NCBI GenBank assembly: GCA_014191855.1
Contig: BJHF01000053.1
Location: forward strand, 1-45,500
Source of the DNA: Deltaproteobacteria bacterium
Lineage (GTDB): Bacteria; Myxococcota_A; UBA796; SXON01
Direction: 5' to 3'
Length of the DNA stretch: 45,500 bases
Shown: piece by piece, positions 1 to 8,403 of the stretch
How positions within the stretch are numbered: the stretch's first letter is position 1
Layout: each line of letters opens with the position of its first letter
Notes under the pieces: model-generated
The model's input: only the letters and a program-made list of their open reading frames with translations
Database searches by the model: none
What the model was told of the DNA's origin: nothing
Position numbers and translations under genes: made by a program

Positions 1-756
1 TACCTCGTGGACTGGGGCGTGCCGCAGCCGGAGAACGGCGCGGAGGACATGGCGGCGACGCTGCGCCTCCTGCGCCGATGTATCGATCGTGTGTGTCGCC
101 ATGCGTCAGCGCCCCGCGCCGCGCTGTTCGGCTACTGCATGGGCGGCACGATCGCTGCGATGTTCGCGGCTCGTTACCCCGAGCGGGTGGCGGCGCTGGT
201 CACGTTGGCGGCGCCGGTGCGGTTCGCCGCCGGGGGGCGCTTCGGGAGCTTCGTGAAGCAGCTCGATACGAACACGGCGTTCTCCGAGGAGAATCTTGTC
301 CCCGTGGCCACGATGAAGCCCGCGTTCCAGTTGCTGGACCCTGTCGGGAATGTATCAAAGTATCTGGCGATTGAAGCGGCGAGTCACGATCCAAAGCAGC
401 TCGCTCGTGTATTGGTTCGCGAGCGGTGGCTGGAGGAGAACGTTCCGCTTCCGGGCGCCCTCGCCGCCGAGTTCATCCGTGAGGGCTACCAGCGCGATGG
501 CTTGGAGCACGGCACGTGGGTTGTGGACGGTGCGCCGGTTCGTCTGCGCGACATCCGGGTTCCAACCCTGGTCGTGAGCTGCAGCAAGGACTTCATCACC
601 CCCGTCGCGGCCGCAGCTCCGCTCGCGGAGTGGGTGTCCGGGCCGGCCAAGCACGTTTCCCTCGACACCGGCCACATCGGCGTCGTTGTCGGCGCGGAGG
701 GGCCGCGGCGCTTCTATCCGCTGCTGGACGCTTTTTTTCGCGAATCGTCCGCATGA
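1..756 (+). CDS. phaC: PHA synthase (PhaC-like), 5' end outside the window
   Basis: C-terminal part of a polyhydroxyalkanoate synthase-family alpha/beta-hydrolase, which polymerises hydroxyacyl-CoA into storage polyester. The reading frame is open at base 1. The first residues read YLVDWG, the conserved block before the lipase-like box in PhaC. The box is GYCMGG, with a Cys nucleophile (near residue 46 of the visible part) in place of Ser, as expected of a synthase rather than an esterase. The remaining triad candidates are Asp in SKDFITPV and His in DTGHIGVVVG. GTG at 7 would give 249 aa but would cut the conserved block, so the gene almost certainly starts upstream. The stop overlaps the next start (ATGA), so the acyl-CoA synthetase is probably translationally coupled. 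The synthase class cannot be decided without the N-terminus. Confidence 0.85.
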   Translation, partial: YLVDWGVPQPENGAEDMAATLRLLRRCIDRVCRHASAPRAALFGYCMGGTIAAMFAARYPERVAALVTLAAPVRFAAGGRFGSFVKQLDTNTAFSEENLVPVATMKPAFQLLDPVGNVSKYLAIEAASHDPKQLARVLVRERWLEENVPLPGALAAEFIREGYQRDGLEHGTWVVDGAPVRLRDIRVPTLVVSCSKDFITPVAAAAPLAEWVSGPAKHVSLDTGHIGVVVGAEGPRRFYPLLDAFFRESSA

Positions 757-2216
757 AGGCCACGAGCAACTGGCTGGAGGTGCACGCCCGGTTTCGTCCG
801 GGCGCGCCGGCGCTTTTGGAGGTCGCGACGGGCCGCGCGTGGACGTACACTGCGATGCAGCATGAGGCGCGGCGCTGGGCCGGACGCCTTCGCGCGGAGG
901 GCGTGCTCGCCGGGGACATCGTGGCGGTCCTGGCCCCCAACCGTGCCGAAACGCTCCTGCTCCTGTTTGCATGCGCCGAGGTTGGGGCGGTGCTGTTCCC
1001 GATGAACTGGCGCCTCGCGGGGCCCGAGCTGGCCTGGCAGGTGGAGCACGCGAAGCCGCGCGTCGTGTTCGTGGATCCGAGCTTCGCGGGCCGTATCCCG
1101 GGTGTGGAGCTGAGCGGTGATCCGGGTGCGGAGCCCGTTGATGGCCCCGGTAGCCGACTCGACGACCCGTGGGTGCTCATGTACACCTCCGGGTCCACCG
1201 GGCGGCCCAAGGGGGCCTTGCTCACCCACCAGCAGCTCCACTGGAACGCCGTGAACACCCAGCTCGCGTGCGACCTGACGCCGTTGGACAGCACGCTCAC
1301 CTTCACGCCGCTCTTCCACACGGGCGGGCTCAACTGCCTCACCACGCCGCTGTTCTGGCGCGGCGGGCGGGTGGTGCTCACCGAGGGCTTCGAGCCGGGC
1401 GCGGCGCTCTCGCTCATCGCCGAACATCGCATCACGCTCCTGATGGGGGTGCCGACGATGTTCCAGATGATGCTCGATCACCCAGCCTTCGCAGGCTCCG
1501 ATCTCTCCACCGTGCGGGATGCCCTGGTCGGCGGCGCGGCGCTCCCGATGCCGTTGCTCAAGCGATACAGGGACCGACACATCCCGTTGCGTCAGGGCTT
1601 CGGCCTCACCGAGGTGGGCCCCAACTGTTTCTCGCTTCCCGCCTCGGAGATTGAGCGCAAGGCCGGCACGGTGGGGATGGTCATCCCGCATGTATCGGCG
1701 AAGCTCGTGCACCCTGATGGCGCCGAGTGCGGCGTGGATGAGCCGGGCGAGCTGCTGCTCGCGGGTCCGGCCGTGTGTGGTGGCTACCTCAACGATCCGG
1801 CCGCCACCGCGAAGGCGATGGGCGATGGCTGGTTCCGCACCGGGGATGTGCTCAGTCGTGATGGCGAGGGCTACTTCACGGTCGTCGGACGGCTAAAAGA
1901 CATGTTCATCTCGGGGGGCGAGAACGTGTACCCGCCGGAGGTGGAGGAGATCCTCTATGGGTGCCCGGGCGTGGCCCAGGCGGCGGTGATCGGGGTGCCG
2001 GACGCCCGCTGGGGAGAAGTGGGCTGCGCGTTCATCGAGGCGCAACCCGGATCCGAGCTCACGCCGGCCCAGGTGGTCGCCTATTTGGATGGTCGCCTCG
2101 CGCGCTTCAAGCTGCCGAAGCACCTGCGGCTCCTGCCAGAGCTGCCGAAGACCGCTTCGGGCAAGCTCGATCGGGTCGGCCTGCGCGCGCTCGCCGCCGC
2201 TCAGGGGCTCGCATGA
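753..2216 (+). CDS. Acyl-CoA synthetase (AMP-forming, class I adenylate-forming)
   Basis: 487-aa ANL-superfamily enzyme that activates a carboxylic acid to acyl-AMP and then acyl-CoA. Visible motifs in order are the P-loop-like YTSGSTGRPKGALLTH, QGFGLTEVG, GWFRTGDV, the hinge GRLKDMFISGGENVYPPEVE, and KTASGKLDR with the catalytic Lys. The open frame extends upstream to 516, but ATG 753 overlaps the phaC stop by 4 bp and gives the usual N-terminus (NWLEVHARFRPGAPAL), so I chose it. Coupled to a PHA synthase, it plausibly supplies CoA thioesters from free fatty or hydroxy acids; that is inference. The motif set does not fix chain-length specificity. It is shorter than the second synthetase at 41053-42834, which belongs to another branch of the superfamily. 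Confidence 0.92.
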   Translation: MKATSNWLEVHARFRPGAPALLEVATGRAWTYTAMQHEARRWAGRLRAEGVLAGDIVAVLAPNRAETLLLLFACAEVGAVLFPMNWRLAGPELAWQVEHAKPRVVFVDPSFAGRIPGVELSGDPGAEPVDGPGSRLDDPWVLMYTSGSTGRPKGALLTHQQLHWNAVNTQLACDLTPLDSTLTFTPLFHTGGLNCLTTPLFWRGGRVVLTEGFEPGAALSLIAEHRITLLMGVPTMFQMMLDHPAFAGSDLSTVRDALVGGAALPMPLLKRYRDRHIPLRQGFGLTEVGPNCFSLPASEIERKAGTVGMVIPHVSAKLVHPDGAECGVDEPGELLLAGPAVCGGYLNDPAATAKAMGDGWFRTGDVLSRDGEGYFTVVGRLKDMFISGGENVYPPEVEEILYGCPGVAQAAVIGVPDARWGEVGCAFIEAQPGSELTPAQVVAYLDGRLARFKLPKHLRLLPELPKTASGKLDRVGLRALAAAQGLA

Positions 2217-2788
2217 TCCGTCTGCTCCTCCTGCTCTCCGCCTGCCTCCCCGATGATGTGAGCACGCCCGGGGACTACACCAACCTGGCCGATCCGCACG
2301 AGGACGCAGACACGGACACGGACACCGACACCGACACCGATGGGGACGCGGACAGCGACACCGACACCGACACCGATACCGATACCGACGCCGATTCAGA
2401 CTCGATCGTGGGCGAATGGCGCTCGGAGGGCGACGACATCAGCGAGCTCCTCGCCCCGTACTTCCTGCTGATCACCGCTGAGTTCAAGGCGAACGGCAGC
2501 TACGAGGTCGTCGCGACCGACACTGACCACGCCGAGATCACGTTCATCGGCACCTACACCACCGATACATCAACACATCCGGGAAGTATCAACCTCGTAC
2601 AGACCTCCCCGAGCAACGCACGCTCGGACGGAATTTATGAGGTTGACGGCAACGTCCTCACCTACGAGGTCGTGATCGTCGAGCCGGCCTCCGGGTACAC
2701 CGCGCCCACGCCCACCGCCGGGTTCGGCTCCTCGGCCGGGCCGCAGCTCGAAGCCGGCACCAACGTTCAGACCTATCGGCGGCAGTAG
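2213..2788 (+). CDS. Lipoprotein with Asp-Thr repeat linker, unknown function
   Basis: 191-aa predicted lipoprotein. The very short leader MIRLLLLLSAC ends in a lipobox Cys. Residues of about 35-65 form a low-complexity linker of alternating Asp-Thr, Asp-Gly and Asp-Ser. A small globular domain follows (VGEWRSEGDDI...FKANGSYEVV...YTTDTSTHPGSINL), whose pattern of a residual-mass term, growth with input, and alternating strands recalls small lipocalin-like domains; that is only a resemblance. ATG 2213 overlaps the preceding stop (ATGA), and the next gene begins on the base after this stop, so the gene sits inside the operon. The linker is encoded by 6-bp GACACN units and could vary in length without a frameshift. 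No function is recognised. Confidence 0.8.
   Translation: MIRLLLLLSACLPDDVSTPGDYTNLADPHEDADTDTDTDTDTDGDADSDTDTDTDTDTDADSDSIVGEWRSEGDDISELLAPYFLLITAEFKANGSYEVVATDTDHAEITFIGTYTTDTSTHPGSINLVQTSPSNARSDGIYEVDGNVLTYEVVIVEPASGYTAPTPTAGFGSSAGPQLEAGTNVQTYRRQ
2305..2400 (+). repeat. Hexanucleotide low-complexity tract encoding (Asp-Thr)n
   Basis: About 16 consecutive 6-bp units of the GACACN/GATACC/GACAGC type, interrupted once by GATGGGGACGCG. All units keep the reading frame of the lipoprotein at 2213-2788. The tract encodes a flexible acidic linker after the lipidated N-terminus. Confidence 0.8.
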
Positions 2789-4288
2789 ATGTTGTTCTTC
2801 GTTCCAGGCGCGTTCGCCGATGACGCTGCGCTGCCCGCCGAGGCCGTGGCCGCGGAGGTGCGTCCCGCAGCAGCCGAGCCGAAGCCGCTGCGCTTCCTGG
2901 GCGCGTTCTCCACCCGCGGCGTGCTCAGCAACCTTGAAACCACGAACCCGCTGGTGAACGGGCAGGTCGTGGGCACACTCGGCGGCACCAACTCCACCAC
3001 GACCGGCGAAAAGACAGGCGCCTACACCGAGGAGCGCCTCGCGGCGTTCATGACGTGGACCCCCGACCTCCTCGACGGCCGCGCGGCGCTCGACGCCGCC
3101 TTCGAGATCGACTTCGCCTGGGGAGACCAATCCTATGCGACGGGCGGGAACACCGGCGGCGCGTTCGGCGGCGACCAAGTGAACCTTCAGACCCGGAGGC
3201 TCGACGTGCGCCTCCAGCTCGCGAAGGGCCACACCGTCGTGATCGGCCAGCAGTTTGTGGGGGACTCGGTGAACGACCCGGGCACCGCCCGCCTGGATGA
3301 GCTCACGCGCTCGGGGGGCCGGCTGATGTTCTGGGGCAGCGAAGCGGCTGGAATCGCGGCCTATGGCAAGTTCGACGTGGCCGGCAGCGAGCTCCTCCGC
3401 TACCGCGCCGGTAGCTTCACGCTCTACGAGCAGGCCTTCGCGGATGGCGACGATGTCACCCTGTTCGTGGGCGACGTGCAGTTGGCCCCGGCGTATGCCA
3501 CCCGGGTCGGCCTCCACGGCTGGTTTCTCCGCGATCGGGCCGGCGGCGCCGCGGGGATCGTGGGCTCAGGCCCTTCGAGCGCGCTCTCTGAGCTTCAGGG
3601 CGGCCCCCGCCTCGATTTTCGCAGCACCGAAGCGGAGGTTGCCCCAGAGGTCGACACCGACCTGCTCTGGCTCGCGGCCGACGGCGGGTACAACGCCGGC
3701 CTCGACCTCGGACCGGCCGGCCTGCACGCGGTGGTCGCCACCAACCTCGGAAAGATCTACGTGGCCGATCACGGCGACGTGGATGTGGCGGGCGCCCTCG
3801 TGGACATCGAGGGCCGCTATCGCTACGCGGCCGGCTCGGGCTCGGTGGCGCGGCTGGAGCTGCTCGCATCGACGGGCGATGCCGACGGCGACGACACCTA
3901 CAGCGGCGTGCTGACGGGAAACACCTGGGGCATCGTCGGTGCGTTCTATGCGACACACGGCTGCTACCTGCTTTTTCCAGACACCGGCGCGATCAACCGG
4001 GAGGTTGCTGTCGTCGCCGACGTTTCGGGCGGCGGCGCCGGCGTGATCGCGGCCACCGGCTCGCTCGGCTACGATCTTGTCCCTGAGCGCTTCAACGTCA
4101 CGCTCGGCGGTGGCTACGCCCGCTCCACCAACGGCGACGTTTTTGGCACCGAGGCCAACCTCAAGCTCTCCGCGCACCCGTTCCCGCTCGGGACCGTCTC
4201 CCTAATCGGCGCCGGGGTCTTCGGCGCGGAGCTCCCTGCAACGCCGTGGACCGCGCTGCTCTCCTTCGACTGGTTGGTGCTCGGATGA
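2789..4288 (+). CDS. Predicted outer-membrane beta-barrel protein
   Basis: 499-aa protein with a short hydrophobic start (MLFFVPGAFA, possible signal peptide) and then an Ala/Glu/Pro-rich stretch. The rest alternates amphipathic strand-like segments with Gly, Asp and aromatic residues (LDVRLQLAKGHTVVIGQQFVG, YATRVGLHGWFLRDRAGG). The C-terminus, FDWLVLG, is barrel-like. This pattern suits a porin or an outer-membrane carbohydrate/lipid-uptake barrel, but no family signature such as FadL is seen. ATG 2789 follows immediately on the previous stop. Its stop overlaps the next start. Given its neighbours (lipase, esterase, acyl-CoA ligase), uptake of a hydrophobic substrate is a reasonable but untested role. 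Confidence 0.7.
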   Translation: MLFFVPGAFADDAALPAEAVAAEVRPAAAEPKPLRFLGAFSTRGVLSNLETTNPLVNGQVVGTLGGTNSTTTGEKTGAYTEERLAAFMTWTPDLLDGRAALDAAFEIDFAWGDQSYATGGNTGGAFGGDQVNLQTRRLDVRLQLAKGHTVVIGQQFVGDSVNDPGTARLDELTRSGGRLMFWGSEAAGIAAYGKFDVAGSELLRYRAGSFTLYEQAFADGDDVTLFVGDVQLAPAYATRVGLHGWFLRDRAGGAAGIVGSGPSSALSELQGGPRLDFRSTEAEVAPEVDTDLLWLAADGGYNAGLDLGPAGLHAVVATNLGKIYVADHGDVDVAGALVDIEGRYRYAAGSGSVARLELLASTGDADGDDTYSGVLTGNTWGIVGAFYATHGCYLLFPDTGAINREVAVVADVSGGGAGVIAATGSLGYDLVPERFNVTLGGGYARSTNGDVFGTEANLKLSAHPFPLGTVSLIGAGVFGAELPATPWTALLSFDWLVLG

Positions 4289-5211
4289 TGAACGCCGCGT
4301 TGTTCCTGCTCGCTGGCTGCGCACCCCGGTACGCCCACCTTGGCCCCATCGAGCCCGCCGAGCTTTGGTCGCCGCTCCCGGTCCAACACTCGGTCGTTGA
4401 CGACATCGACATCGCCTGGGTAGACAGCGGTGGCGACGGCTCGCCGATTGTGTTGATTCACGGGTTGTCGTCGTACACCGGATTCTGGGAGCACCAGATC
4501 GAGGAATTGTCGAAGACGCATCGCGTTCTCGCGCTGGACCTGCCGGGTTTCGGCCAGTCCGGTCGCCCGGATGCCCCCTATACGCCACCCTGGTACGCCG
4601 ACATCGTGGCCGACTGGATGTTCGCCGTCGGGGTGGAGCGGTCCGCGGTGGTCGGCCACAGCATGGGCGGCCAGATCGCGATGGAATTGGCGTTGACCCA
4701 CCCGGAGCGCGTCGACCGGCTCGTGCTGTCAGCCCCGGCCGGCATCGAGAGCTTCAACGCCGGAGCCGGGCGGTTCATGAAGGACTTCTGGACCGAAGGC
4801 CGCGCGATGGAGTCCAGCGAAGAGCAGGTTCGCGCGAACTTCCAGACGATGGTCTTCAACCGGATGGATGACGGCGTAGAGCGGCTCATCCGGGAGCGCG
4901 TCCGCCTCGGCCGATCCAAGCGCTTCGCGGGCACCAGCGTGGCGGTATCGCGCTCCATCGCCGGGATGATCGACTACCCCGTCGGCACCCGCGCACGCGA
5001 CATCGCGGTGCCGACGCTCATCGTGTTCGGCACGGACGACCGAATGATCCCCAATCCCGTGTTCACCGGCGGCCGCACCGCCGCCGTCGCCGAGCGCGCT
5101 CACTCCCTGATCCCCCACTCCCGCCTCGTCCTCATCGGCGGCGCCGGCCATACCGTCCATCACGACGCGCCCCGCGCGTTCAACGCTGCCGTCGCGGAGT
5201 TCCTGCAATGA
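4285..5211 (+). CDS. Lipoprotein alpha/beta-hydrolase
   Basis: 308-aa hydrolase with a lipoprotein leader (MMNAALFLLAGC, lipid-modified Cys12). Fold motifs are the oxyanion strand VLIHGLSSYTGFW, the nucleophile elbow GHSMGG (Ser126), an acid residue in FGTDDRMIP and the catalytic His in GGAGHTVHHD. It resembles the MhpC/BphD-like branch of esterases and C-C hydrolases. ATG 4285 overlaps the previous stop, and a second ATG lies at 4288. The earlier in-frame ATG at 4246 would add 13 residues before the leader and is less likely. The stop overlaps the next gene's ATG (ATGA). It is probably periplasmic, anchored to a membrane. The substrate is unknown; an ester released at the surface fits the operon. 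Confidence 0.88.
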   Translation: MMNAALFLLAGCAPRYAHLGPIEPAELWSPLPVQHSVVDDIDIAWVDSGGDGSPIVLIHGLSSYTGFWEHQIEELSKTHRVLALDLPGFGQSGRPDAPYTPPWYADIVADWMFAVGVERSAVVGHSMGGQIAMELALTHPERVDRLVLSAPAGIESFNAGAGRFMKDFWTEGRAMESSEEQVRANFQTMVFNRMDDGVERLIRERVRLGRSKRFAGTSVAVSRSIAGMIDYPVGTRARDIAVPTLIVFGTDDRMIPNPVFTGGRTAAVAERAHSLIPHSRLVLIGGAGHTVHHDAPRAFNAAVAEFLQ

Positions 5212-6992
5212 TCCTCACCCTCGCTGCCTTTTTCGCTTCGCATCCCGCGCTCGCCACCTCGGGCTTCGACCCCGCCGCACCGGCCGCCACGTTCACTGGC
5301 TCCGAAGTGGAGGATCTCGAAGGCACGGTGCGCCTCTGGAGCGCCATCGAGCTGCACCAGGATCCCGACCGGAAGCTCTTCGACGCGGGCGAGTACAACG
5401 ACGTCACCGCATGGCCGGACGACGCAAGCTGGGCCCCGCACATCGCCGACTGTTTTGGTACCGGCACGCCGCACACCTCGGCGTTCCTGCTCCATGTTGG
5501 CCCCAGCGCCGCCATCGCCTCAGGCACGCCCATCCTGTTCGTCCCGGGCGCGGCCGACAACGGCTCCCGTGGCTTCATCACGATGGCCTGGCATGAAGAC
5601 CTGTTGGGTCGGCCCGTGTACGCGATGACCTTCGCCCACCCCCACGGTGATGCCTTCCAGCAGGCCGAAGCCATCGCGGATGCGATCGCACGCATCAAGG
5701 AGCGCACCGGGGCGTCGCAGGTGGATCTCGTTGCACACAGCAAAGGCGGGATCGCGGCTTCGATCTACACCTCGAACTTCGCCGATGCGGCCTGGAGCGA
5801 TGCCGCCTACGAGCAGGTCGGCACGGTGTATCGGGGCGATGTTCGTCGCCTCGTGCTGATCGCCACGCCGCTCGCCGGCATCGACACCGCGTTTCGTTGG
5901 CCCAACGGCAACTACATGTCGCTCGACGCCAACGAGGCGTATTCCCCCGCCTCCTGGGGCGAGTATTACCCATACGGCACCGCGAACGTGTGGAACGTGA
6001 CCGATCTCGGCGAGCAGGACTTCCTGCCCCAGGATGGGGATTTGTTCCCCGGTCAACGCCAGCTCTACGCGCGCCAGGACTACGATCTCCCCGGCTCCAT
6101 GCCGTGGCTGGGCGTGTACGCCGCCCAGCAGGACTGGTCCACGACCTACGAGGGGGGCTACGGCTTTTACTCCTACTCAGACGGGATCGATGCCGTGGTC
6201 GAGGCCTCAGGCGGCGTGCTGGACGCGGTGGCCGCGAACGGCGTGGACCCCGCGATCGAGGTGTTCCTGCTCGCCGGCAACAACCCAGTGATGCCCAATG
6301 GAACGCCGGACTTTGCGTCTGAGCTGTTTGGCGAAGCCTGGGCGGAGATTGGCGACCTCACGGTGAACCAGTGGGCGGACATCGTGGCGGCCGCGATCAG
6401 CGATGGCCTGGTGAGCGTGGGGATCACCGAGGAGGAGGTGCAGGGGCTCGCATCCGGGGCGTTGATCCTGGGGGAGATCTCGGGCGAAAGCGACGGACTC
6501 GTGTTTCTCACCAGCGCCACAGCTCAGGAGCGGCTCACGGCACGTGGCGCAGTCGTGAAGGACGTTCACGTCGCGAACCTGTCCCATCTCGATCTGCTCT
6601 ATGCCTCGCCGATCACCGGCGAGCTCCTGATCGACGCCGGCGCGGCGGACAACGACGATGCCTGGATGATCGCCTTTGGCGAACGTCATACCAGCGAGGA
6701 CACGATTGGCGTGGTGGAAGACTGGGTGGCCGACGCAGACACGGGCGGAGACGACACCGGCGACACGGGTGGCGACGATACAGCGAGCGAGGACTCAGGA
6801 ACCGACGACACCGCGGCCGAAGACACCGGCGGGAAGGACCATCCTGGCGACATCCCCGGAAACCTTCCCGAGGAGTGTGGCGCGTGCAACGGGGGGAGCG
6901 GAGCGCCGGTCGCGCTCGGCGTCCTGGCCGCGCTCGGGGCGGTGGCGCGGCGTCGCCGCGCCGATCATGGGCAATACCCGGTCGTAACGTAG
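5208..6992 (+). CDS. Secreted lipase-like alpha/beta-hydrolase with MYXO-CTERM-like tail
   Basis: 594-aa exported protein. A signal peptide (to about Ala16) precedes a triacylglycerol-lipase-type domain with ILFVPGAADN (oxyanion region), a His-containing TFAHPHGD segment and the nucleophile motif AHSKGG (Ser178). A late His (VANLSHLDLLY) is a candidate triad His. Residues of about 510-560 are an Asp/Thr/Gly-rich linker. The end has Cys pairs (ECGACNG), a hydrophobic helix and ARRRRA, the layout of MYXO-CTERM-type sorting signals that anchor or process surface proteins. ATG 5208 overlaps the previous stop. The gene is last in the operon, and its 3' end overlaps the convergent gene by 28 bp. 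Lipase activity is inferred from motifs only. Confidence 0.85.
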   Translation: MILTLAAFFASHPALATSGFDPAAPAATFTGSEVEDLEGTVRLWSAIELHQDPDRKLFDAGEYNDVTAWPDDASWAPHIADCFGTGTPHTSAFLLHVGPSAAIASGTPILFVPGAADNGSRGFITMAWHEDLLGRPVYAMTFAHPHGDAFQQAEAIADAIARIKERTGASQVDLVAHSKGGIAASIYTSNFADAAWSDAAYEQVGTVYRGDVRRLVLIATPLAGIDTAFRWPNGNYMSLDANEAYSPASWGEYYPYGTANVWNVTDLGEQDFLPQDGDLFPGQRQLYARQDYDLPGSMPWLGVYAAQQDWSTTYEGGYGFYSYSDGIDAVVEASGGVLDAVAANGVDPAIEVFLLAGNNPVMPNGTPDFASELFGEAWAEIGDLTVNQWADIVAAAISDGLVSVGITEEEVQGLASGALILGEISGESDGLVFLTSATAQERLTARGAVVKDVHVANLSHLDLLYASPITGELLIDAGAADNDDAWMIAFGERHTSEDTIGVVEDWVADADTGGDDTGDTGGDDTASEDSGTDDTAAEDTGGKDHPGDIPGNLPEECGACNGGSGAPVALGVLAALGAVARRRRADHGQYPVVT

Positions 6993-8236
6993 CTAACGAG
7001 GGATGCGTCCGAGTGTTCGACCGCAACGACGTCGTCGAAGCCGTCGCCGTTGAGGTCCGCCGTTTGGTGCCAATAAACCGACTCGAGCGTGCCCCACGCA
7101 GACGCGGCGCCGTACGAGCCGTCGCCGTTGCCGGGCAGGAGCTCGAGACCCTCGGTCATCACGAGCAGGTCCAGGATGCCATCCGCGTCGGCGTCGAGCG
7201 CGCGCACCGTCCATGGCCCGTGCAGGGTGGGGTAGGCGCCACCCCCCGAGAAGGAGCCGTCGCCCGCCCCCAAATGAACACGCACGCCCGCGTTGCCCGA
7301 CGCGGCGACATCCGTCTGGCCGTCGCCGTCTGCGTCGAACACGACGACGTCCACTGGCTGGCCGCCGCCATCGAGCGGTTCCCCCGCGACGAAGCTGCCG
7401 TTCCCGAGCCCCATGAGCGGTGTCAGCGTACCGGCTCCATATTGCGAGACGATCAGGTCCAGCGCGCCATCGCCATCGAAGTCGGCTGCGGCGATCCCGT
7501 AAGGCATTCCGTCAACACCCTGCGCCGTGGGCTCCACGAAGCCGCCCTGACCATCTCCGAGCGCAACCTCCGCGTCTTGGTTGGTGCTCGCGGCTACGTC
7601 AAGGATCCCGTCGCTATCGAAATCACCGAGCACCACAGCGTTCGGCGCGCCGAGGAGCGGGCGTTCCCCCGAGGCGATGAGGGAGCCGTCGTCGGCCTGC
7701 AAGAACGACGTAAGTACGCTGGAGGTGTACCCGGCAACGACGATGTCCACGTCGCCATCCATGTCGAGGTCGCCCGTGGCCATCGCCCCAGAACCTGCGG
7801 GCCCCGCATAGGGGGTGGAGCTGGCGGAAAATGAGCCGTCAGCCTGGCCTTCGAAGACCTCGATCGACGCACCCTCGTAGTCGCTTACGACGGCGTCGAG
7901 GTGTTCATCGCCCCGAACATCTGCGAGAACCACATACACGGGATCGGCGGCGGTCGTGGGGAGGCGGGGAGACTCGGCGTACCGGACCTGGAGATCAACG
8001 GCGTCGTCGTCCACCACTCCGTCGCAATCCTGATCGACTCCATCGCAGACCTCGTCGGCCCCTGGGAAGATCGTCGCGTCTTCAGGCTCACAGTCATCGC
8101 CGTCGGCCACGCCATCTTCGTCGGCGTCGGTGAACACGGGGGCCGAATCCAGGCCGCCGGGCTCGCCGTTTCCTGGACTACAAGCAGCCATAAGGGGTAG
8201 CCAGCACAGCGCACCTACCAGAAGGGGACGGGTCAT
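6965..8236 (-). CDS. FG-GAP/VCBS repeat lipoprotein with MopE-type motif
   Basis: 423-aa lipoprotein. From ATG 8236 the leader is MTRPLLVGALCWLPLMAAC. A GAGGAG Shine-Dalgarno sequence sits just before this ATG, so I prefer it to the upstream ATG at 8248. Residues of about 35-75 carry one MopE-type metal-binding unit (DADEDGVADGDDC...VCDGVDQDCDGVVDDD). The rest is a series of FG-GAP/VCBS repeats (ATGDLDMDGDVDIVVAG, LGDFDSDGILDVAAS, AADFDGDGALDLIVS) expected to fold as a calcium-binding beta-propeller. It is transcribed alone and convergent with the lipase gene, with 28 bp of shared 3' coding sequence. A surface or binding role is likely; the partner is unknown. Confidence 0.85.
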   Translation of the reverse strand: MTRPLLVGALCWLPLMAACSPGNGEPGGLDSAPVFTDADEDGVADGDDCEPEDATIFPGADEVCDGVDQDCDGVVDDDAVDLQVRYAESPRLPTTAADPVYVVLADVRGDEHLDAVVSDYEGASIEVFEGQADGSFSASSTPYAGPAGSGAMATGDLDMDGDVDIVVAGYTSSVLTSFLQADDGSLIASGERPLLGAPNAVVLGDFDSDGILDVAASTNQDAEVALGDGQGGFVEPTAQGVDGMPYGIAAADFDGDGALDLIVSQYGAGTLTPLMGLGNGSFVAGEPLDGGGQPVDVVVFDADGDGQTDVAASGNAGVRVHLGAGDGSFSGGGAYPTLHGPWTVRALDADADGILDLLVMTEGLELLPGNGDGSYGAASAWGTLESVYWHQTADLNGDGFDDVVAVEHSDASLVSYVTTGYCP

Positions 8237-8403
8237 GAAGCTCCTCATGCTGACGTTATCCGAGCGGAGCCGCCGGGACGTCGGCGAATGCGTCGCGCCG
8301 GTCGCGCCCCCGCGTCCCCGGCTCAGCAATTGATTCCCCGTTTCTCCGGAACCTGACGGAACGTTGACTGTCCAAGGCGGGCGCCAACCCCGAGCCCTCG
8401 CCC
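8237..8403. promoter_or_regulatory. Divergent intergenic region
   Basis: This 167-bp gap separates the divergently transcribed FG-GAP lipoprotein and TPR gene, so it must hold both promoters. I see a TTGACT at about 8364 without a convincing -10 partner, and no operator-like dyad that I trust. Confidence 0.35.
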
